Assembly: GCA_013140805.1 (NCBI GenBank)
Contig: JABFRW010000019.1
Coordinates: 1 to 60,572 of the forward strand
Origin: Candidatus Eisenbacteria bacterium
GTDB lineage: Bacteria > Eisenbacteria > RBG-16-71-46
Length of the DNA stretch: 60,572 nucleotides
Direction of reading: 5' to 3'
In this document: positions 1-9,153 of the stretch, in pieces
Layout of the letters: each line of letters begins with the position of its first letter
Numbering within the stretch: the stretch's first letter is position 1
Made by a program: the position numbers and the translations under genes
Notes under the pieces: model-generated
What the model was told of the DNA's origin: nothing
The model's input: the letters and a program-made list of their open reading frames with translations, nothing else
The model's database searches: none

Positions 1-73
1 ATCGCCGCCGCTGCGCCTTCGCCACCACCTCGGTCTGCGCCGCCATCCGCGGGGCCGCCAGGCTCGTCGACAT
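1..73 (-). CDS. Possible 5' end of a leftward gene
   Basis: An ATG at 73 on the minus strand opens a frame of 24 codons that runs off the left edge without a stop. The visible residues are alanine- and arginine-rich and I do not recognise them. It would be divergent to the outer-membrane protein gene starting at 322. There is no strong Shine-Dalgarno site (only a purine-rich stretch just upstream), so this is a weak call. Confidence 0.25.
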   Translation of the reverse strand, partial: MSTSLAAPRMAAQTEVVAKAQRRR

Positions 74-321
74 CTCTGTTTCCCGACTCGCCCTCTACAC
101 TAATCTTCCAGGGGTTCGGTGTCTCATCCACGTTGGCAGAGAGGGCCAAGCGCGAAGGGCTCGGTGATCATCAAGGCGGAGGCACAGAAGAAGCGCGCGC
201 TCCGCGCGAGCAAGGCAGCGCGACCGGCCTCTGTAGGTCGGACGGCGAAGGCCCGTCGCTGACTCGCTGGGGCAGTGCCGCTGCCGGCCGCCGCCCTCAT
301 GGCTGCGCGCCTGGAGGCAGT

Positions 322-1449
322 GTGTCGCGAATCTCTGTGTTCCTTGTGATGGCCGGCGTCGCCTTCGGCGGGTCGCTCGTGGTGCCGGCGCTCGCCGCGT
401 CCATCTTCCCGACCGAATCGATCGTCGCACCCGTGCTCGGCTTCGACCCCTCGACGCGGTCGATCGGTATGGGCGGCGCGTCCACTGCCGTCTTCTGGGC
501 AAGTCCCAATTCATGGGCGAACCCCGCGCTGATCGCCACGACGCGGGGCGTCCGCTTCGAGCACGACGATGCCGACTTCGACCTCGCGCATCTCCACGCG
601 AGCCGCTTTGTGCTCGGCGGCGGGGGCCTCGGCTTCGCCACCAGCGGACGGCCGCTCCGCGGTCTGGGACAGCTGAGCCTCGACGGACCGAGCCTCGATT
701 TGGGCGGTGGCGAATCGATCTCCCTTTCCGAGGGCGTTCGGTCGTGGAGCCTCGCCGGGAGCCTCGCCGGGCTGTGGTCGGCATGGTCGCGTCGCGGCGG
801 CCACGAAAGCCCGCGCCTCACGCGCGTCCTGGACGTCGCCGCGGGATACAGCGAGAACGCCGTGGAGGAGAGATTGTCGGACGACCTGATGGGCAGTGGG
901 GTCGTGCACGACTGGGGAGTGCTGGGGCGCGCCGGCGGCACGGTGTGGAATGGCGGTGAGGCCCGGCTCCACCTCAAGGTCGCGACCGCCTACGCCGTGC
1001 GCAATGCCGGTCGTGATGCCATCGATGAGTTCGGTTCTCCCACTTCAACACCCCGTCAGGAGCGCGTCGGTTTGGCCGCGCGCGCCACGCTCGATCGGCC
1101 GTGGGACTCGCGACTGCCCGCGTGGCTCTCGGAAGGCTGGCATCCCATCGTGTCGCTCGGCGTCGTGTACGATCCGGTACGCGCATCCTCACCCTCGAGC
1201 CGTTTCGATGCGTGGGGCGCCGAGCTCGCGCTGGCAGGGCTGATGGTTGGCCGCCTCGGACACAGCGGGTCGGGAGACGTCGTGAAGCACTCGTGGGGAC
1301 TCGGCGTGGCGCTACCGCTTGGCCACTTCGGTGGCGCCTCGTACGACTATGCGCGCACGGAGCAGACCGATGGTCTGATCGACCACGTCACGCGCAGCAG
1401 CTTCGGCGTGTGGCTCGATCCGCTCGCGATCTGGCGCGCGCGGCGCTGA
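322..1449 (+). CDS. Secreted PorV/UPF0164-like outer-membrane protein
   Basis: A predicted exported beta-barrel protein of about 375 aa. I chose the GTG at 322 because GGAGG lies 4 nt upstream and the next residues form a good signal peptide (VSRISVFLVMAGVAF, with an ALA-A cleavage site near residue 26). The frame stays open upstream to 133, but that part reads like non-coding sequence. After the signal comes a segment GMGGASTAVFWASPNSWANPAL, which resembles the conserved N-terminal block of PorV/UPF0164 and related barrels (MGGA...NPA). The rest alternates glycine-rich and hydrophobic stretches typical of beta strands. PorV-type proteins help T9SS substrates reach the surface in Bacteroidetes; a similar role here is only a guess. 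It has no operon partner. Confidence 0.6.
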   Translation: MSRISVFLVMAGVAFGGSLVVPALAASIFPTESIVAPVLGFDPSTRSIGMGGASTAVFWASPNSWANPALIATTRGVRFEHDDADFDLAHLHASRFVLGGGGLGFATSGRPLRGLGQLSLDGPSLDLGGGESISLSEGVRSWSLAGSLAGLWSAWSRRGGHESPRLTRVLDVAAGYSENAVEERLSDDLMGSGVVHDWGVLGRAGGTVWNGGEARLHLKVATAYAVRNAGRDAIDEFGSPTSTPRQERVGLAARATLDRPWDSRLPAWLSEGWHPIVSLGVVYDPVRASSPSSRFDAWGAELALAGLMVGRLGHSGSGDVVKHSWGLGVALPLGHFGGASYDYARTEQTDGLIDHVTRSSFGVWLDPLAIWRARR

Positions 1450-1638
1450 CCGTCGCTGGCCTCGCCTCCACCTCACTCGCCACGGTGCCTGCTGCGTCCT
1501 CCCGCGGCCTCCACAACGCCGAGGACTTCGAATCTCAAGTCCACCGTCCCGGGGTCCGATAACGCCCCAGCCGTGACGCCAGGGATCGGCGCGTGCTTTC
1601 CACGGACGGATTCGCGGCGCGAGGACGAGAGGAGCCCC

Positions 1639-2271
1639 ATGGACTACGAGACCCAAGTCGTATTCATCATGACCGCGATGGGAGTCGCGTTCGTCGTGGG
1701 GATCGCGGTGATGCTCGTCATTCGCATCCCGGAGATACTCGAGGACAAGAGTCGGCTCAACGTGACGGACGATTGGACGCCCGGCCCCGAACACCAGCAG
1801 AAGACGCCCACCATGACGTGCCTGACGCCCTACGACCTTCGAATCATCACGTCGCACCTCGAAGCGGGTGAAACGATCGAGGGCTTCGGGCGGGCATTCT
1901 TCCTTCCGCATCGCGCGAAGGATTGGAGATTCGGTACCGCGCTCGAGAAGGTGCCCCTGATGGTCGCCGCCACCTCGCGACGGATTCTGCTGTTCGAAGT
2001 CACGCTCCTGACCGTGCACCGGTACCGCTTCATCCCCTATGACGAAGTCGAGTATCTGCAGCCGCCGAAGCCGGCCTTCATCGGAATGTCGGGCCGAATG
2101 AGGTTCGGCCTCAGGTCCGGGCGCGAGTATCAGTTCGGCTTTTACGGGCCCCTCTTCAATGACGAAGGCATGCGGCAGGAACAGAGCATGGCGGCGCACT
2201 TTCGCCGAATCGCACCGCAATTCGCGTCGTCGCCGGTACCCCGCACCTCCGCACCGCGGGCCGCGGCGTAA
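1639..2271 (+). CDS. Membrane-anchored PH-like domain protein
   Basis: A protein of about 210 aa. The ATG at 1639 is preferred over the upstream start at 1573 because GGAG sits 4 nt before it and the N-terminus then forms one transmembrane helix (residues about 5-30, FIMTAMGVAFVVGIAVMLVI). The soluble part, about residues 60-190, resembles a bacterial PH-like domain: predicted strands around LMVAATSRRILLFEV and the YRFIPYDEVEYL segment are typical of that fold. The C-terminus is alanine- and proline-rich. Its function is unknown. It converges on the MATE gene, with an 18-nt gap. Confidence 0.55.
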   Translation: MDYETQVVFIMTAMGVAFVVGIAVMLVIRIPEILEDKSRLNVTDDWTPGPEHQQKTPTMTCLTPYDLRIITSHLEAGETIEGFGRAFFLPHRAKDWRFGTALEKVPLMVAATSRRILLFEVTLLTVHRYRFIPYDEVEYLQPPKPAFIGMSGRMRFGLRSGREYQFGFYGPLFNDEGMRQEQSMAAHFRRIAPQFASSPVPRTSAPRAAA

Positions 2272-2289
2272 AGGACTTCGGCGGCGACC

Positions 2290-3783
2290 TCACACCTGCG
2301 CACTCTTCCACTTCCCACGCGTGAACAGCCAGAGCGTGAAGAGTCCGACCGATGTCTCGGAGACGAACACGCCCCAGAACACGCCCGAGTGGCCCCAGCC
2401 GAGCTTCAGCGCGAGCAGCCATGACAGCGGAAGCTGGATCAGCCAGAAGAACACGACATTGATCCAGGTCGGCGTGGTCGTGTCACCCGCTCCGTTGAAC
2501 GCCTGAACCGACACCATCCACCAGCCGTAGACGAACAGCGAGTACGACAGGATCCTGAGCCACTCGGCGCCGATGGCGATCACCGCGGGATCGGTGGCGA
2601 AGATGCCCATCAGCTCGCACGGCCAGGTGAAGAACACAACCGCAACCGCGAGCAGGTACACCATGTTGTACGCGCCGATGCGCCACACCGAGGCCGCGGC
2701 GCGATCGGGCTGCCGGGCACCGAGGTTCTGGCCCACCAGCGTCGCCGCCGCGTTCGACATGCCCCATGCCGGCATCATCGTGAACATCATGACGCGGATC
2801 GCGATCGTGGCGCCGGCCACGGCCTCGCTGCCGATGCCTGCGAGGATCCGCATCAGCAGGATCCACGACGTCATCGCGACGATCATCTGGCCGATGCCTC
2901 CGAACGACGTTCGCACGATGTTCCAGAGGATCGCCCCGTGCCACACGATCTGCGATCGGAGCACGCGCAGATGCTGTCCGCCGCGGAACAGGATCCACAG
3001 CTGCAGCAGCACGCCGGCGCCTCGGCCGACCGTCGTCGCGATCGCGGCGCCCACGACTCCGAACGCGGGGATCGGACCGAATCCGAAGATCAGGATCGGA
3101 TCGAGCACGATGTTGAGCGCGTTCGCGAACCACAGCACACGCATGGCCGAGGCCGCATCGCCGGCGCCGCGGAAGACCGCGTTGATCGTGAACAACAGCA
3201 GGATCACCGCGTTGCCGCCGAGCGCCACCTGCATGTAAGGGTAGCCGTGCTCGAGCGTCCAGGCGTCGGCCCCCATCAGCTGCAACAGGTCCCGAGCGAA
3301 CACGATGCCGACGATGGCGAAAGGTATCGACACGAGCAGGGCGATCCAGATCACCTGGACCGCCGTGACCGCCGCCACCTCGCGCTTGCCTTCGCCGATG
3401 CGGCGCGCCACCACCGCCGTCACCGCCATCGCCAGGCCCATGCCGATCGAGTAGAGCAGAAACAGCATCGTCTCGGTCAGGCCGACCGTCGCGATGGCGG
3501 ACGAGCCGAGCTTGGCGACGAAGAAGATGTCGACGACCGCGAAGGTCGACTCGAGCACGAGCTCAAGCACCATCGGCACCGCGAGCAGGAACACCGCCCG
3601 AGGAAGCGGGATTTTCGTGTAGTCGGCGCTGCTGCCGCGGATCGCCTCGCGCAGCTCCGCCCAGACGGAACGCCGGACGTCGCCGCTGGATTGGGGCACG
3701 CGTGAGGAGGGCGCGTCAGTCTGGTTCATCGGGGTCGCGTCCGAGACGAGGCACCGGTGGTGGATCGCATCGCGGCCGATCAT
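2290..3783 (-). CDS. MATE family efflux transporter
   Basis: An integral membrane antiporter of about 497 aa, normal length for MATE proteins plus a hydrophilic N-terminal extension of about 60 residues. Twelve hydrophobic segments are visible, beginning at LPRAVFLLAVPMVLELVLES, which contains the usual P-M-x-E/L pattern of helix 1. The second half repeats the pattern of the first, as expected for the two six-helix bundles. MATE proteins export cationic drugs or small metabolites using H+ or Na+. The start is uncertain: the ATG at 3783 has a weak GGTGAG upstream, and an internal ATG at 3729 has none. The SRPBCC gene lies upstream on the same strand, 49 nt away, so the two may be co-transcribed. 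Confidence 0.85.
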   Translation of the reverse strand: MIGRDAIHHRCLVSDATPMNQTDAPSSRVPQSSGDVRRSVWAELREAIRGSSADYTKIPLPRAVFLLAVPMVLELVLESTFAVVDIFFVAKLGSSAIATVGLTETMLFLLYSIGMGLAMAVTAVVARRIGEGKREVAAVTAVQVIWIALLVSIPFAIVGIVFARDLLQLMGADAWTLEHGYPYMQVALGGNAVILLLFTINAVFRGAGDAASAMRVLWFANALNIVLDPILIFGFGPIPAFGVVGAAIATTVGRGAGVLLQLWILFRGGQHLRVLRSQIVWHGAILWNIVRTSFGGIGQMIVAMTSWILLMRILAGIGSEAVAGATIAIRVMMFTMMPAWGMSNAAATLVGQNLGARQPDRAAASVWRIGAYNMVYLLAVAVVFFTWPCELMGIFATDPAVIAIGAEWLRILSYSLFVYGWWMVSVQAFNGAGDTTTPTWINVVFFWLIQLPLSWLLALKLGWGHSGVFWGVFVSETSVGLFTLWLFTRGKWKSAQV

Positions 3784-3832
3784 GCCTCACCGCGGAAGGA
3801 GTTCCCAAGCAGGCCCCGAGGATCCCCTGCCC

Positions 3833-4381
3833 CTACGACTTGCCCTCGGCGACGGTTTTCAGCTGGGCGAGCCCCTTCTCGATGTCGGAGCCGAGCATCT
3901 TGTCCATGTCCATGAACATGCCGATGGCTTTGCCCAGAAAATTGTGGTTCCCATCCATCGACCACGTCACGAACGAACCGGTCGGCGTACTCGCGAGGGT
4001 GAGCGTACAGTTTGCCGTGGACTTCATTGGCTCCACAAACTCGAGCTTCATGCCCACCTTCTGGCCTGGGACGCTCTCTTCGATCGTCAGCTTTCCCTTG
4101 CCGACTTCCTTGTTGCCGCTCCACGCAAACGACTGACCGACGCCCGCCGCAGGACCTTCGAAGGTCTTCTGCAGGTTGGGATCGCTCTTCTCCAACGGCG
4201 ACCCGAACAGGACCAGGGCACCCGCAAACTGATGGAGGTCGTTGAGAACACCGAACGCGACATGGGGTGGAGCAGCGACCTCGAGCTTGCGCTCGACGTG
4301 ATAGACCGACGGCCGGGTGGCCACCACCACGAAGAAGAGGACCAGGACACCCGCAACTCCGATGAGAATTTTCACGAGCAT
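3833..4381 (-). CDS. Membrane-anchored SRPBCC (polyketide cyclase/START-like) protein
   Basis: A protein of about 182 aa with one N-terminal transmembrane helix (about residues 3-22) followed by a SRPBCC domain. The typical opening strand VERKLEVAAPPHVAFGVLNDLHQF appears at about residues 28-52, and the closing helix carries MDKMLGSDIEKGLAQLK. The start at 4381 is supported by GAGGAGGG 5 nt upstream; the longer frame to 4462 is not. Proteins of this family bind hydrophobic ligands, and this one probably acts at the membrane. Its ligand cannot be inferred. Confidence 0.8.
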   Translation of the reverse strand: MLVKILIGVAGVLVLFFVVVATRPSVYHVERKLEVAAPPHVAFGVLNDLHQFAGALVLFGSPLEKSDPNLQKTFEGPAAGVGQSFAWSGNKEVGKGKLTIEESVPGQKVGMKLEFVEPMKSTANCTLTLASTPTGSFVTWSMDGNHNFLGKAIGMFMDMDKMLGSDIEKGLAQLKTVAEGKS

Positions 4382-4473
4382 TGAAGCCCTCCTCAATTGG
4401 CTCAGTGAGTGAGGCAGACGGGACGCAGCCAACCTACCACCGAGTTCCAACTCGCGACGCACGGTCCGTCACC

Positions 4474-4662
4474 GGCGGGACGCAGACCGGAGCGAACCAG
4501 ATCGCGGCGACTGTTCCGATCGACGACGGGCTCTTCAACGCACTCGTCGACACGTGCGACGAGTTCGGCGCTCAGGCATTCAACGGCGAGGCGCGCTGGC
4601 TGCAGATCGAGGTGTGTACGGACGGTACGTGTGCCTCGACGACGGTGCTCGTGCTGCGGTAG
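4474..4662 (+). pseudogene. Fragment of a secreted tail-fibre-like protein
   Basis: About 60 codons encode a segment with the pattern VPIDDGLFNALVD...FNGEARWLQIEVC. I recognise this as the conserved middle block (DGLF...F.G.ARWLEI) of large secreted proteins common in this kind of bacterium, often with a tail-fibre or collagen-like context. There is no signal peptide or credible start, and a TAG at 4660 cuts the frame soon after the block. It points toward the SBBP fragment on the other strand, with 58 nt between them. The best reading is a leftover of a deleted gene. Confidence 0.5.
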
Positions 4663-4720
4663 GCGGCTGCCCCGGAACTGTCGTCGTCTTGCGTCGAGGC
4701 CCGATCGCTCTCGTCGCCGT

Positions 4721-5020
4721 ACACACCAGGTTGGTCCCGAGTTTCGCGAGGAACATGTCGGTGGAGCCGAACGCGGCTTCCAGCGGGCCGCCGCCAAAGT
4801 CCGCCGTGCCTTTGAACTCTCCCGCGACCAGGACGTCACCCACCGCGTCCACAGCGACCGCGTGGCCGACATCGAAGCTCCCGCGCCCGAAGCGCCGACT
4901 CCACTCGTGCACGCCGCCCGCGGTGTACTTCGCGACGAAGATGCCCGTGTCGCCCGCGCCCGTGAGTGCCCCACCGCCGAGGTTCGTGGAGTCGATGAAG
5001 GACCCCGTCAGACCGATGCG
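4721..5020 (-). pseudogene. Fragment of an SBBP beta-propeller repeat protein
   Basis: An open frame with no start begins directly after the stop of the neighbouring secreted protein (stop at 5022-5024). It encodes about 100 residues with two SBBP-type repeats: G-x-F...LGGGALTG...D-IFVAKY, then HEWSRRFG...AVAVDAVGDVLVAGEF, then G-ADFGGG...D-MFLAKLG. Intact SBBP proteins are exported and usually carry many such blade repeats. Both ends of this one are missing. The homology stops near 4721, where unrelated sequence begins. Confidence 0.65.
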
Positions 5021-5021
5021 C

Positions 5022-5978
5022 TCACCGCGTCACCGCAAGGCGGCGCACGATGTGCCGGCCCTCGGCCTCGAGCCGCGCGAAATAGACACCGGCCTTCACG
5101 GGCCGCCCCGCGTCGTTGCTCAGATCCCACCGCGCCTGGTGCTCCCCCGGTGGGCGCAAGGCGGACTCCAGCGTCCGAACTCGACGGCCCGCGACATCGA
5201 AGATCGTCAACTCGAGCCACGCCTCTCGCTGCAGCGCGAACCGAAGCAGGACCTCCGCGGACGCCGGATTCGGAGACGGACTCTCGAGGGCGATCGTCGT
5301 TCCGAAGGCGACGTCCTCAACGCCCACCTGAGCCTGGCAAGGACTCGCGGCGCCGTTGTGTTTGAAGTAGGTCCACTCGGTCGTGCTGGAGCCGGACGAA
5401 CCCCCGTCGCCGAAATAGACATACGGGGTCGCGCCGAAGAGTGGATTCGAGATCGACGCACCGGTCAGAACGAGCTGCCCGTCCTGATACACCCGAATCG
5501 TTCCGAGCACCTCGACTTCGACTCGGTAGTCGTGCACCCGATCCGTGGTCGGGATCGCCACCAGGGGTCCTTCGACACCGAACCCGCCCCACAGCATGAT
5601 CTGGCCCACTCCCAGCAGCAGCACATTGCCGACTCCCGCTGAGCGGGCAAAGCCGATCGTGGCACCCCAACGGGGCCCGGGATCGTGCGACTCGGCCACC
5701 ACTCTCAAACCCGTTTCCATCACCCACAGGGCGGGCACACTCAGCAACGGCCCGCTCTGCTCGAAGTACAAGACCTCCGCCCGAATGTTCGTCGCCAGGG
5801 TCATCTTGCCGGCTGCGAGCACGGGATCACTGAGCGGAGCGGTGTCGAATCGCGTCCAACAGGCCGAGTCGGGCAGGGCTCCGAGCGCGGCGTCCCACAC
5901 CGAGTTCGCGGCGGCTTCCGCGCTTGCAGCGACAAACACGGCGCTCAGGACCAGCGGGACGGCGATCTTGAACCGCAT
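5022..5978 (-). CDS. Secreted LamG-like protein with FlgD/T9SS-type C-terminal domain
   Basis: An exported protein of about 318 aa. The ATG at 5978 has GGAGGT 5 nt upstream and is followed by a clean signal peptide (MRFKIAVPLVLSAVFVAASAEA). Residues about 25-215 look like a concanavalin/LamG-like beta sandwich (WTRFDTAPLSDPVL, later DYRVEVEVLGTIRVYQDGQLVLTG). The last 90 residues are a FlgD-Ig/T9SS type A-like sorting domain: SPNPAS near its start, LTIFDVAGRRVRTL in the middle and GVYFARLEAEGRHIVRRLAV at the end. It is probably surface-displayed or released; what it binds is unknown. Confidence 0.7.
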   Translation of the reverse strand: MRFKIAVPLVLSAVFVAASAEAAANSVWDAALGALPDSACWTRFDTAPLSDPVLAAGKMTLATNIRAEVLYFEQSGPLLSVPALWVMETGLRVVAESHDPGPRWGATIGFARSAGVGNVLLLGVGQIMLWGGFGVEGPLVAIPTTDRVHDYRVEVEVLGTIRVYQDGQLVLTGASISNPLFGATPYVYFGDGGSSGSSTTEWTYFKHNGAASPCQAQVGVEDVAFGTTIALESPSPNPASAEVLLRFALQREAWLELTIFDVAGRRVRTLESALRPPGEHQARWDLSNDAGRPVKAGVYFARLEAEGRHIVRRLAVTR

Positions 5979-6069
5979 GGCCACCTCCAGACACGTGCTC
6001 GTGAGCGACGCCATCAGATCCGGCGAGGCGTGCCCCTCCCGTCACTGAGATCGTCGGAGGCTCATGGAA

Positions 6070-7593
6070 TCACACGCGATCTCCGAATTCTCGACGACGC
6101 AACACCGAGAGCACCGCCTCGCTGGCCTCGAGCTTCGGTTCGAGCTTCGGCGCCCGAGCGCCCGCATCGAGCAGCAGCTCCAGCACGCCGGCGTAGTCGC
6201 CGCTCTGGGCGTGCCATCCGTGCAGCGAGCCGTAGATCGTCCAGCCCAGCGCGGTCATGCCGAAGTCCTTCTCCTTGGCCTCCAGTGCCGGGCGAAACTT
6301 CAGGATCTCGCGCGCCACTTCCGCGTTGCCGTGGAAGCCGGCCCAGTGAAGTGCCGTGGCTCCGTGTTGCGCGGTCGTATCCGGTGGCCAGCCCGCCGTC
6401 AGCATGCGCCGCACCGCTTGCACGTTGCCCTGCTGTGCCGCGATCGGCAGCATGCGCAACTCCTCCGCTCCGAGGGTCCGGGGCAGATCGGGCCGGGCTT
6501 CGAGCAGCGCCGCCAACGTCGCCTCGTCTCCGAGCTCGCATGCCACTGCAAGCTTCAGCGTGTCGGGAGTGTGTTGCATGAGCAGCTCGTAGACCGCGTC
6601 GTGACCGAACTCACGCGCGACGGCGTGTGCGGTCTTCGCCTGCCCGAGGGTCCAGATGTAAATGCACCCGCCGGAGTGCGGATTGCGCCTGGGGAAATAT
6701 TGGTCGGACACGAGGGTCCGAATGGACGCCGGATCGGCTTCGAGAAAGCCGCGCACCCGCGCCAGATCGCCCAGCGCCGCCGACATCAGGATGTCGGTCT
6801 TCGCTCCGCGCGCGACCAGGAACTTCGCCACATCGGTGTGCGATCGCACCAGGTATTGAGCCGGCGTGGATTCGTGATCGACGTCGCGTGCGTCGATCTC
6901 GGCGCCGCGATCGAGCAGAAAGTCAGCCACCGCCACGGTCGGTGCCACGTGCAAGGGCGTCTGGCCGTCACCGCCTCTCTGGTGCACGGCCGAGGGATCG
7001 GCGGTCACGATCGTTCGCAGGTCCTCGAGTCGACCCAGTTGCGCCGCCGATTTGGCATCGAGTGTGGCCCCGCGCGCGATGAGGAAATCCGCCAGGCCGT
7101 GATCGTCTTCCAGCACGTGAAAGCCGCCCGCCCACCAGTGACTGCGTTGATTGATGTCGGCGCCGCCGGCGAGCAACAAATCCACCAGTTCGCGATCGGC
7201 GCGCTGAACGGCGGTGATCAGCGCCGTGGCACCGAACGAACCGCCCGCCATCGGCCCATCGAGGCGCGACTTGAGCGAGGGGAACCGCGCCAGTACCTCG
7301 CGGACGGCGGTGAGCTCACCGGACTTCATCGCGGCCGCCAGTGACTCGACCGGGTCGGTCGTCGCAAGTGATTCGACGTGCGCCTTCAGCTTGGGCCAAC
7401 TCGCGAATCCGTACTCGCGCGCCAATGCGTGCTGGCAATCAGCGAGCTTCGGTGGGTCGGACGCGACCTCGGGTCCACCGGCACGCAGCCGATCGAGTGC
7501 GATGGCGTCGCCGGCCTTCGCGTCCCTCAGGAAGTCCTTCGCCTGCTTGGTGAGAAACTCGAGACTGGCCCGTTCGGGCAATGCGCTGGACAT
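6070..7593 (-). CDS. Ankyrin repeat protein
   Basis: A cytoplasmic protein of about 507 aa. The N-terminal 80 residues match the opening seen in many bacterial ankyrin proteins (LEFLTKQAKDFLRDAKAGD, then LADCQHALAREYGFASWPKLKAHV). From about residue 105 to the end there are at least eight ankyrin-type repeats, with pieces such as GATALITAVQRADRELVDLL and GQTPLHVAPTVAVADFLLDRG. Two adjacent ATGs exist; the second (7593) is better spaced from AAGGAGG. Ankyrin repeats mediate protein-protein contacts; no partner is evident from the neighbours. Confidence 0.85.
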   Translation of the reverse strand: MSSALPERASLEFLTKQAKDFLRDAKAGDAIALDRLRAGGPEVASDPPKLADCQHALAREYGFASWPKLKAHVESLATTDPVESLAAAMKSGELTAVREVLARFPSLKSRLDGPMAGGSFGATALITAVQRADRELVDLLLAGGADINQRSHWWAGGFHVLEDDHGLADFLIARGATLDAKSAAQLGRLEDLRTIVTADPSAVHQRGGDGQTPLHVAPTVAVADFLLDRGAEIDARDVDHESTPAQYLVRSHTDVAKFLVARGAKTDILMSAALGDLARVRGFLEADPASIRTLVSDQYFPRRNPHSGGCIYIWTLGQAKTAHAVAREFGHDAVYELLMQHTPDTLKLAVACELGDEATLAALLEARPDLPRTLGAEELRMLPIAAQQGNVQAVRRMLTAGWPPDTTAQHGATALHWAGFHGNAEVAREILKFRPALEAKEKDFGMTALGWTIYGSLHGWHAQSGDYAGVLELLLDAGARAPKLEPKLEASEAVLSVLRRREFGDRV

Positions 7594-7787
7594 CATGCCT
7601 CCTTCGTGTCGCCCGCGATCCGCCGTCGATGGGCTGGAAGAGAGGTGATGTCGGCTGTGCTTCGGTGCTACCCAGGTGGGATCGTCCCTGCCCGCGGATC
7701 GGGTGCGCCCTGTCGCGCACGCGCGAACCGCAAGCAGCGCTCATCGTGCTGTCAATCGACGCGAGACGCGCACGCCAGTCGTCGACG

Positions 7788-8228
7788 TTAGCGGAGAACA
7801 CCCCGCGCGGCCATGAACCCTGAGTACCAGCTGAAGAAAATCAGCAGCGCCGCAATGATGCCGCTCGTGATCGCCATCTGCGGACCCATGACGGCGCCGC
7901 CGTTCGTGAACACATAGGTGTAGAGGAGGCTCACGAGAAATGCCACCAGCGAGACAACAAAGGTGGGCATCGCCAGCTTTCTGCGCAGCAACAAGAGGAT
8001 CGAAGCCAAGAACGCCCCAAAGACGCCGACCGCCCACACGACCGTCATCCAACTCGGCATCTCTTGATAGTGAGCGATCTGATCCGGCGTCATGCCTGCG
8101 CCCGCCATGTAGCTCGCGCCCTGCGCCATGCTCATCACGAAGTCGAATACGCCAATGGAGTTGAACAGAACGGCGACGACGCCGACCAGCCAAACATGCC
8201 AGGGTGTTTTCGTGAGCGCGTTGGTCAT
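7788..8228 (-). CDS. Four-helix integral membrane protein (often labelled sugar transporter)
   Basis: A 146-aa protein with four transmembrane helices. The start at 8228 has GGAGG 5 nt upstream; the long frame extending to 8885 is antisense to the neighbouring gene and is ignored. The opening TPWHVWLVGVVAVLFNSIGVFDFVM and the MPSWMTVVWAVGVFGA segment match a widespread family of small membrane proteins annotated loosely as sugar transporter. I know of no proven substrate. It is divergent to the next membrane protein at 8388, with 159 nt between. Confidence 0.75.
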   Translation of the reverse strand: MTNALTKTPWHVWLVGVVAVLFNSIGVFDFVMSMAQGASYMAGAGMTPDQIAHYQEMPSWMTVVWAVGVFGAFLASILLLLRRKLAMPTFVVSLVAFLVSLLYTYVFTNGGAVMGPQMAITSGIIAALLIFFSWYSGFMAARGVLR

Positions 8229-8387
8229 GGATCCTCCCGGAAAGCCCGAACTTCCCTGGGGCAAGCTATCGCATGACTCTGTGCTGCTGCAATGCTTATG
8301 GCTTTGTCCAGTGTCGCGCTGCAAGCTGCGGGTGAGGATCGAGCCACGACCCGCCGATGACTCGGGGCGTATGCGGAGCCGCACTTC

Positions 8388-8912
8388 ATGAGTCGCGCGA
8401 AGCAGGTTGCCCTGGTGTTCGCGGGCTACCTGCTGGCGTTCGTCGCCAGCGGGCTCTCGGCTTTCTTCTACGACCGGAGCTTCTCCCCCGCCGACAGTCA
8501 GGCGATGAGCGGCATGATCGCCGGCGGCACCATGTTTCTCGCCGGCGGCGTGTTCTGTCTGATCTCGATCGTTCCGACCGGGCTGGCGCTGTGGTTCCTG
8601 CGCGAGAGCCGCAGGTTCTGGGCGGCGTTCTCGTTCGCCGGGCTCCTGTTCGCGATCGTCGGTCTGGCCCTGTCCATCGCGGCGGTGACGACGCGAGGAG
8701 GGATGTCCCGGGAGCCGCTGTTTGCGCTCGTCAGCTTCCTGGGCATCGTGCAGATGTTCGGTTCGCCACTCTGGATCGGGGGCTTCCTGCTGTTCGCGCT
8801 GCTCGCGCCCGCGCGCGACCTGCGCCGCCGCATGCTGGTCGCCGCGGCGATCGAGGTCGGCATCGCGGCCTGCGGACTGCTGCACTTCTTCGCCCCGGTC
8901 GCGCCGATCTGA
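8388..8912 (+). CDS. Hypothetical membrane protein
   Basis: A 174-aa protein with four or five hydrophobic helices (about residues 7-28, 43-70, 78-100, 112-135 and 148-168) and short loops. I do not recognise a family. The ATG at 8388 gives a typical inside-positive N-terminus (MSRAKQ). A small hairpin follows the stop directly (TCCGGT at 8913 and ACCGGA at 8924) and may mark the transcript end. Confidence 0.6.
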   Translation: MSRAKQVALVFAGYLLAFVASGLSAFFYDRSFSPADSQAMSGMIAGGTMFLAGGVFCLISIVPTGLALWFLRESRRFWAAFSFAGLLFAIVGLALSIAAVTTRGGMSREPLFALVSFLGIVQMFGSPLWIGGFLLFALLAPARDLRRRMLVAAAIEVGIAACGLLHFFAPVAPI

Positions 8913-9153
8913 TCCGGTTCCTCACCGGATACTTCCCTGCGCTATTCCTCTTGTTCCGAGTGTGGGCCCTCGGCATAATCCCGCCCACTTCGTGAGGCCG
9001 TGCTTCACCCCCCTTGAGCCGGCTTCGTCTTCTGTACGCGTCTCGACCGCCTGGCCGCGGCGAGATCTGGCAGCCGATCCGATTCGGCTGCCGCATTCGA
9101 TCCCAAGCCTTCGCGCGCCGACCGCCAGGGCCGTGCGAATGGGAGACGCTGCC
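8913..9153. other. Intergenic region upstream of the GEVED protein
   Basis: There is no convincing coding sequence here. A 6-bp hairpin without a T-tract sits just after the previous stop (8913-8929). A CATAAT hexamer near 8975 could be a -10 element for the large gene starting at 9154, but no clear -35 element is seen. Confidence 0.3.
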
